Assembly: GCA_002291875.1 (NCBI GenBank)
Contig: DBAV01000175.1
Span: 1,170-18,175, forward strand
DNA from: Hyphomonadaceae bacterium UBA1001
GTDB lineage: Bacteria; Pseudomonadota; Alphaproteobacteria; Caulobacterales; Aquidulcibacteraceae
Direction: 5' to 3'
DNA: 17,006 nucleotides
The notes below the pieces were generated by a model, which saw only the letters and a program-made list of their open reading frames with translations, did not search any database and was not told the origin of the DNA. Shown here one piece after another: positions 13,872 through 17,006 of the stretch. The position numbers were made by a program, and so were the translations under genes. How positions within the stretch are numbered: position 1 is the stretch's first letter; every line of letters starts with the position of its first letter.

Positions 13872-16405
13872 AGACCCGCGCCCCCTTTGTCTGGCATCCT
13901 GACCAGAAGATCGACCCGATGGGCTTTCTGGCCCTGAACCGGCACGCCCGCCCTCGCGCGGACGGCCAGAACCGCTGGTTCCTGTTCCGGCGCTCGGTGG
14001 ACCTGGGGGAAGGCACGGGCCCTGCCCGGGTCCGCATCACGGTCGACGGGCGATATCAGGCCTTCCTGAACGGCCAGCGGGTGGGGCGTGGGCCCATCCG
14101 CTGCTCGCCCCTGTTCCAGCGCTTTGACGTGCTGGATCTGACGCCCTTCCTGCGGCCCGGACGCAACACGCTGGCGGTGCTGGTGCACACCTACGGGGTC
14201 GACACCGCCTGGTACGAGACCGTCAAGGGGCTGTGGTCGGCGACCTTCGGGGACGGCGCGCTGTGGGTCGAGGGCGATGGCGATGGCGCGGCGTTCGACA
14301 CCGGGCCGGCCTGGCGGTGCGTGCAATCGCACGCCTGGGACAGCGACACCGCGCGCATGAACAATGGCCTGGGCTTCATCGAGGCGCTGGACGCCAACCA
14401 TCTGCCCGCCGACTGGACGGCGACGGATTTCGACGACAGCACATGGGCGGGCGCGCAGGTGCTGATGGCCGGCGGCGGAGGGCCCGAGGGCTTTTTCGGC
14501 GGGATGGAAACCCGACCCTTCCCCACCCTGATCGAGCGCGCCATTCCCGCTCTGGCCGAATGGCCCGAGCACCCCGTCCGCCTCGTCTGGGCGCGCGGCC
14601 TGGTGCCACGGCCCGATCTGCCCGTCGAACAGCGCAGCTATGCCGAGGCGCTCTGTCCCCTGCCCGACGGCGCGCTCGAGGACACCGGCGCGCTGGCGCG
14701 CGGCACGGGCGCGCGCATCACCACCGCGCCGGGCTGTGATGTGGCCCTGCTGCTGGACTTTGGCCGCCTCATCACCGGCTATCCGCGCCTGACACTCGAC
14801 GCGCGGGGGGGCGAGGTCGTCGAGATTGCCGTCAGCGAGCACCTTCCGGGCGAATGGGACGAAGGCGGCGCGGCGGCAGACGCCCGGATCACACCCAAGC
14901 CGGTGCTGGGGCTCGATGCCCATGTCTGTCGCTATGTCGCGCGGCAAGGGCGCCAGACCTTCGAACGGTTCGAATGGTCGGCCATCCGATGGATGCAGGT
15001 GACGGTCCGCAACGCCCCGCACGGGGTGCACCTTGAGGAAATCGGGGCGACGGCCACCCACTATCCGGTGTCGGACGCCGGCGGGTTCGCCTGTTCCGAC
15101 CCGTTTCTCGAGCGGCTGTGGCACACCGGCGCCTACACGCTGAAGCTGTGCATGCACGATGGCTGGGAGGACTGCCCCAGCCGCGAGCAGCGCCAATGGC
15201 TGGGCGATGCCACCGTCGAGCATCTGGTGGGCCAGGCCGCGTTCGGCCCCCAGATCGCCCCGCTGAATGCGCTCTATCTGCGCCAGGTGGCCGAGAGCCA
15301 GCGCCCCGACGGCCTGACCCAGATGTTTGCGCCCGGCGATCACGCCCGCGACGGCCTGCTGATTCCCGACTGGACGCTTCAGTGGATCCTGAACGCGGGC
15401 GACCACTGGATGCACACAGCCGACCTGGAAACCATCGAGGCGATCTTCCCGGCCATCCTCCGGGCGCTGGCCTGGTTCGACCGCCACCTCTCGCCCGCGG
15501 GCCTGGTCGCCGACATGCCCTACTGGCACTTCATGGACTGGGCGTCGGTCGGACGCGCGGGCGAGGCGTGCACGCTGAACGCCCAGCTGGCCGGCTGTCA
15601 TGAGGTGGCGGCCATGCTGGCCCAAGCGCTGGACAATGCCGGCGATGCCCGCCGCCACACAGCCCGCGCCGCATCCCTGCGCGCTGCGCTGGAGGCACGG
15701 CACTGGGACGAGCGTCGCGGGGTCTATGTCGACTGTGTCGATCCGCGCACCGGCGCCCAGGACCTCAGGGTCTCCCAGCACGCCAACGCGGCCATGGTGC
15801 TGTGGGGCGGGGCGCCCCCCGAGCGGGCAGCGCGCGCGCTGGCACGCATCTGCGACCCTTCGCGGCTGGTGTTCACCCCCGGCCCGCCGATCACCGCGCA
15901 CCAGGCCGACTTTGACCCCGAGCACGACGTCGTGCTGGCCAACACCTTCTATGCGCACTTCGTGTACAGCGCGCTGGCCGAGGGCGGGATGCTGGGCCGT
16001 GCGATCGAGCTGATGCGCGACCGACTGGGCCCGATGATCGCCAAGGGCTCGTCCACGCTGTGGGAGAGCCTCGAGCCAACGGCCAGCCTGTGCCACGGCT
16101 TTTCGGCCTCGCCGACCTGGCAGCTCAGCACCCGCGTCCTGGGGATCAGCCCCGGAGCAGCCGGCTTTGCGCGAATCCGCGTGCGGCCCGACCTTGCGGG
16201 CCTCGAGAGCGCCGAAGGCGTCGTGCCCACCCCGCACGGGCCCGTTTCGGTCCGCCTCGACGCCACCGCCGAGGGCCATCGCGCCCGCATCGAGGCCCCC
16301 GCCGGCATCCCGCTCGACGTCATCGCACCGCCGGGCTTCCGGCTTGGACCCGCCGACCCGGATCGGGGCGTTTGGGTGTTCGAGCGCCTGCAGGCCGCGT
16401 CATGA
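13868..16405 (+). CDS. Cytoplasmic alpha-L-rhamnosidase, glycoside hydrolase family 78
   Basis: This 845-aa inverting glycosidase removes terminal alpha-L-rhamnose. An N-terminal beta-sandwich with VDGRYQAFLNGQRVGRGP is followed by an (alpha/alpha)6 barrel. The family motif is DCPSREQRQWLGD at 435-447. Asp435, Glu440 (proton donor) and Asp447 have exactly the spacing of Asp567, Glu572 and Asp579 in Bacillus RhaB. Glu733 in STLWESLEP is the likely general base. A C-terminal beta domain follows GISPGAAGFARIRVRP. ATG 13868 overlaps the rhaI stop (ATGA). No signal peptide is visible (MKTRAPFVWHPDQ), so it should act in the cytoplasm on imported short rhamnosides. The long ORF antisense to it is a codon-bias artefact. 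Confidence 0.93.
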   Translation: MKTRAPFVWHPDQKIDPMGFLALNRHARPRADGQNRWFLFRRSVDLGEGTGPARVRITVDGRYQAFLNGQRVGRGPIRCSPLFQRFDVLDLTPFLRPGRNTLAVLVHTYGVDTAWYETVKGLWSATFGDGALWVEGDGDGAAFDTGPAWRCVQSHAWDSDTARMNNGLGFIEALDANHLPADWTATDFDDSTWAGAQVLMAGGGGPEGFFGGMETRPFPTLIERAIPALAEWPEHPVRLVWARGLVPRPDLPVEQRSYAEALCPLPDGALEDTGALARGTGARITTAPGCDVALLLDFGRLITGYPRLTLDARGGEVVEIAVSEHLPGEWDEGGAAADARITPKPVLGLDAHVCRYVARQGRQTFERFEWSAIRWMQVTVRNAPHGVHLEEIGATATHYPVSDAGGFACSDPFLERLWHTGAYTLKLCMHDGWEDCPSREQRQWLGDATVEHLVGQAAFGPQIAPLNALYLRQVAESQRPDGLTQMFAPGDHARDGLLIPDWTLQWILNAGDHWMHTADLETIEAIFPAILRALAWFDRHLSPAGLVADMPYWHFMDWASVGRAGEACTLNAQLAGCHEVAAMLAQALDNAGDARRHTARAASLRAALEARHWDERRGVYVDCVDPRTGAQDLRVSQHANAAMVLWGGAPPERAARALARICDPSRLVFTPGPPITAHQADFDPEHDVVLANTFYAHFVYSALAEGGMLGRAIELMRDRLGPMIAKGSSTLWESLEPTASLCHGFSASPTWQLSTRVLGISPGAAGFARIRVRPDLAGLESAEGVVPTPHGPVSVRLDATAEGHRARIEAPAGIPLDVIAPPGFRLGPADPDRGVWVFERLQAAS

Positions 16406-17006
16406 CCGCCGCGCAGGGCCTGCATGGCCTGCGGCTGTTCGCCTTTGCCTCGCCCGCGCTGCCGATCGCGGTGTCGGCGCTGCCGCTGGCCCTGTTCCTG
16501 CCGCCGCTCTATGCCCAGAGCACGGCTCTCTCGATCGGCGCGGTCGGGGCGGCGTTCATGGCCGCGCGGCTGATCGACATCGTGATCGATCCGCTGCTGG
16601 GCTGGCTGAGTGACCGCACCCGCCTGGGTTGGGGGCGCCGCCGGCCCTGGATCGTACTCGCAGCCCCCTTCTGGGCGGCCAGCGTGTGGATGGTTTTCTT
16701 TCCGCCCGAGAACCCCGGCCTCGTCTTTCTGATGGTCGGGCTGCTGCTGGTGACGTTCTTCGACTCGATGGTCGGGATCAACCACCTCGCCTGGAGTGCG
16801 GACGTCGCGGACGCCTATCACGAACGATCGCGCATCCAGGGTGCGATCCTGATGGTGTCGATCCTGGGCAGCCTGCTGGGGTCGGCACTGCCGGCGCTGG
16901 TCGAGGGCGGCGCTGCCGACCTGGTGGCGGCACGGGCCAGCGCCGCCGGCTGGCTGATCCTGGCCCTGATCCTGCCGACCACGCTGGCCTGCCTTTGGGC
17001 AGCGCG
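16402..17006 (+). CDS. GPH-family sugar:cation symporter (partial, 3' end outside window)
   Basis: The ATG at 16402 overlaps the GH78 stop as ATGA. The frame runs open to the window end, giving 201 residues. The sequence matches the glycoside-pentoside-hexuronide (GPH) branch of MFS-type carriers. It has AARLIDIVIDPLLGWLSDRT with Asp59 and Asp63 in the place of the cation-binding pair of MelB, then GWGRRRPWI, and NHLAWSADVADAYHERSRIQG near 125-145. About five membrane helices are visible. It would carry the rhamnoside, or rhamnose, across the inner membrane with H+ or Na+. Being last in the rhamnosidase operon supports this. Confidence 0.9.
   Translation, partial: MTAAQGLHGLRLFAFASPALPIAVSALPLALFLPPLYAQSTALSIGAVGAAFMAARLIDIVIDPLLGWLSDRTRLGWGRRRPWIVLAAPFWAASVWMVFFPPENPGLVFLMVGLLLVTFFDSMVGINHLAWSADVADAYHERSRIQGAILMVSILGSLLGSALPALVEGGAADLVAARASAAGWLILALILPTTLACLWAA

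Noticed and set aside
13775..16279. An 834-codon open frame on the minus strand antisense to GH78.
   Set aside because: It is a mirror of the GH78 gene in GC-rich DNA. The product is rich in Arg, Gly, Ala and His with no family motif, and there is no start context.
1..17006. Mobile elements, tRNA or rRNA genes, CRISPR arrays, phage or defence genes.
   Set aside because: No transposase or integrase motif, terminal repeats, tRNA-like folds or regularly spaced repeats were seen, and every large ORF has a metabolic, transport or regulatory reading.

Overview
The window is very GC-rich and densely coded. Third codon positions are nearly always G or C, so long shadow ORFs appear on the antisense strand. 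The mix of families suggests an alphaproteobacterium, most likely Caulobacterales or Sphingomonadales. The evidence is a Caulobacter/sphingomonad-style TonB-dependent receptor, a spinster-like MFS carrier, an ECF sigma factor operon with a DUF6249-like protein, and the RhaI/bifunctional RhaD/FGGY-kinase form of rhamnose catabolism. The lineage is inferred from gene families only.

Layout. 1-57 is the end of an unidentified gene. 155-1636 (+) is a tight cluster: a possible 26-codon hydrophobic peptide, a DUF6249-like membrane protein, an ECF sigma factor and a membrane-anchored probable anti-sigma factor. The last three are linked by GTGA and ATGA stop/start overlaps. 6286-1651 (-) is a run of four genes: MFS transporter, SDR oxidoreductase, LysR regulator and a beta-propeller lipoprotein. 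6549-8915 (+) is a TonB-dependent receptor. 10303-8927 (-) is an FGGY kinase (rhaK-like). 10394-17006 (+) is an operon: bifunctional rhamnulose-1-phosphate aldolase/lactaldehyde dehydrogenase (rhaD, also called rhaEW), L-rhamnose isomerase (rhaI), a GH78 alpha-L-rhamnosidase without a signal peptide, and a GPH-family sugar symporter cut off by the window end.

How the genes fit together. The right-hand 10.5 kb reads as an L-rhamnoside utilisation locus. The receptor would bring a rhamnosylated compound across the outer membrane and the GPH symporter across the inner membrane. The cytoplasmic GH78 enzyme would release L-rhamnose, RhaI would make L-rhamnulose, RhaK the 1-phosphate, and the fused aldolase/dehydrogenase would give dihydroxyacetone phosphate and lactaldehyde, then lactate. 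No rhamnose mutarotase and no typical rhamnose regulator (LacI, DeoR or AraC type) lies in the window. The MFS/SDR pair diverging from the receptor could handle the aglycone or be unrelated.

I found no rRNA, tRNA, CRISPR array, insertion sequence or phage feature. The regulatory proposals are a TTGACA-type promoter for the receptor gene, a nonamer shared between the two catabolic promoter regions, a near-perfect 20-bp palindrome, and hairpins between genes. They come from reading the sequence by eye and are hypotheses. No gap without a gene exceeds 300 bases. Nothing here is clearly a new system; the rhamnoside locus is a variant arrangement of known parts.
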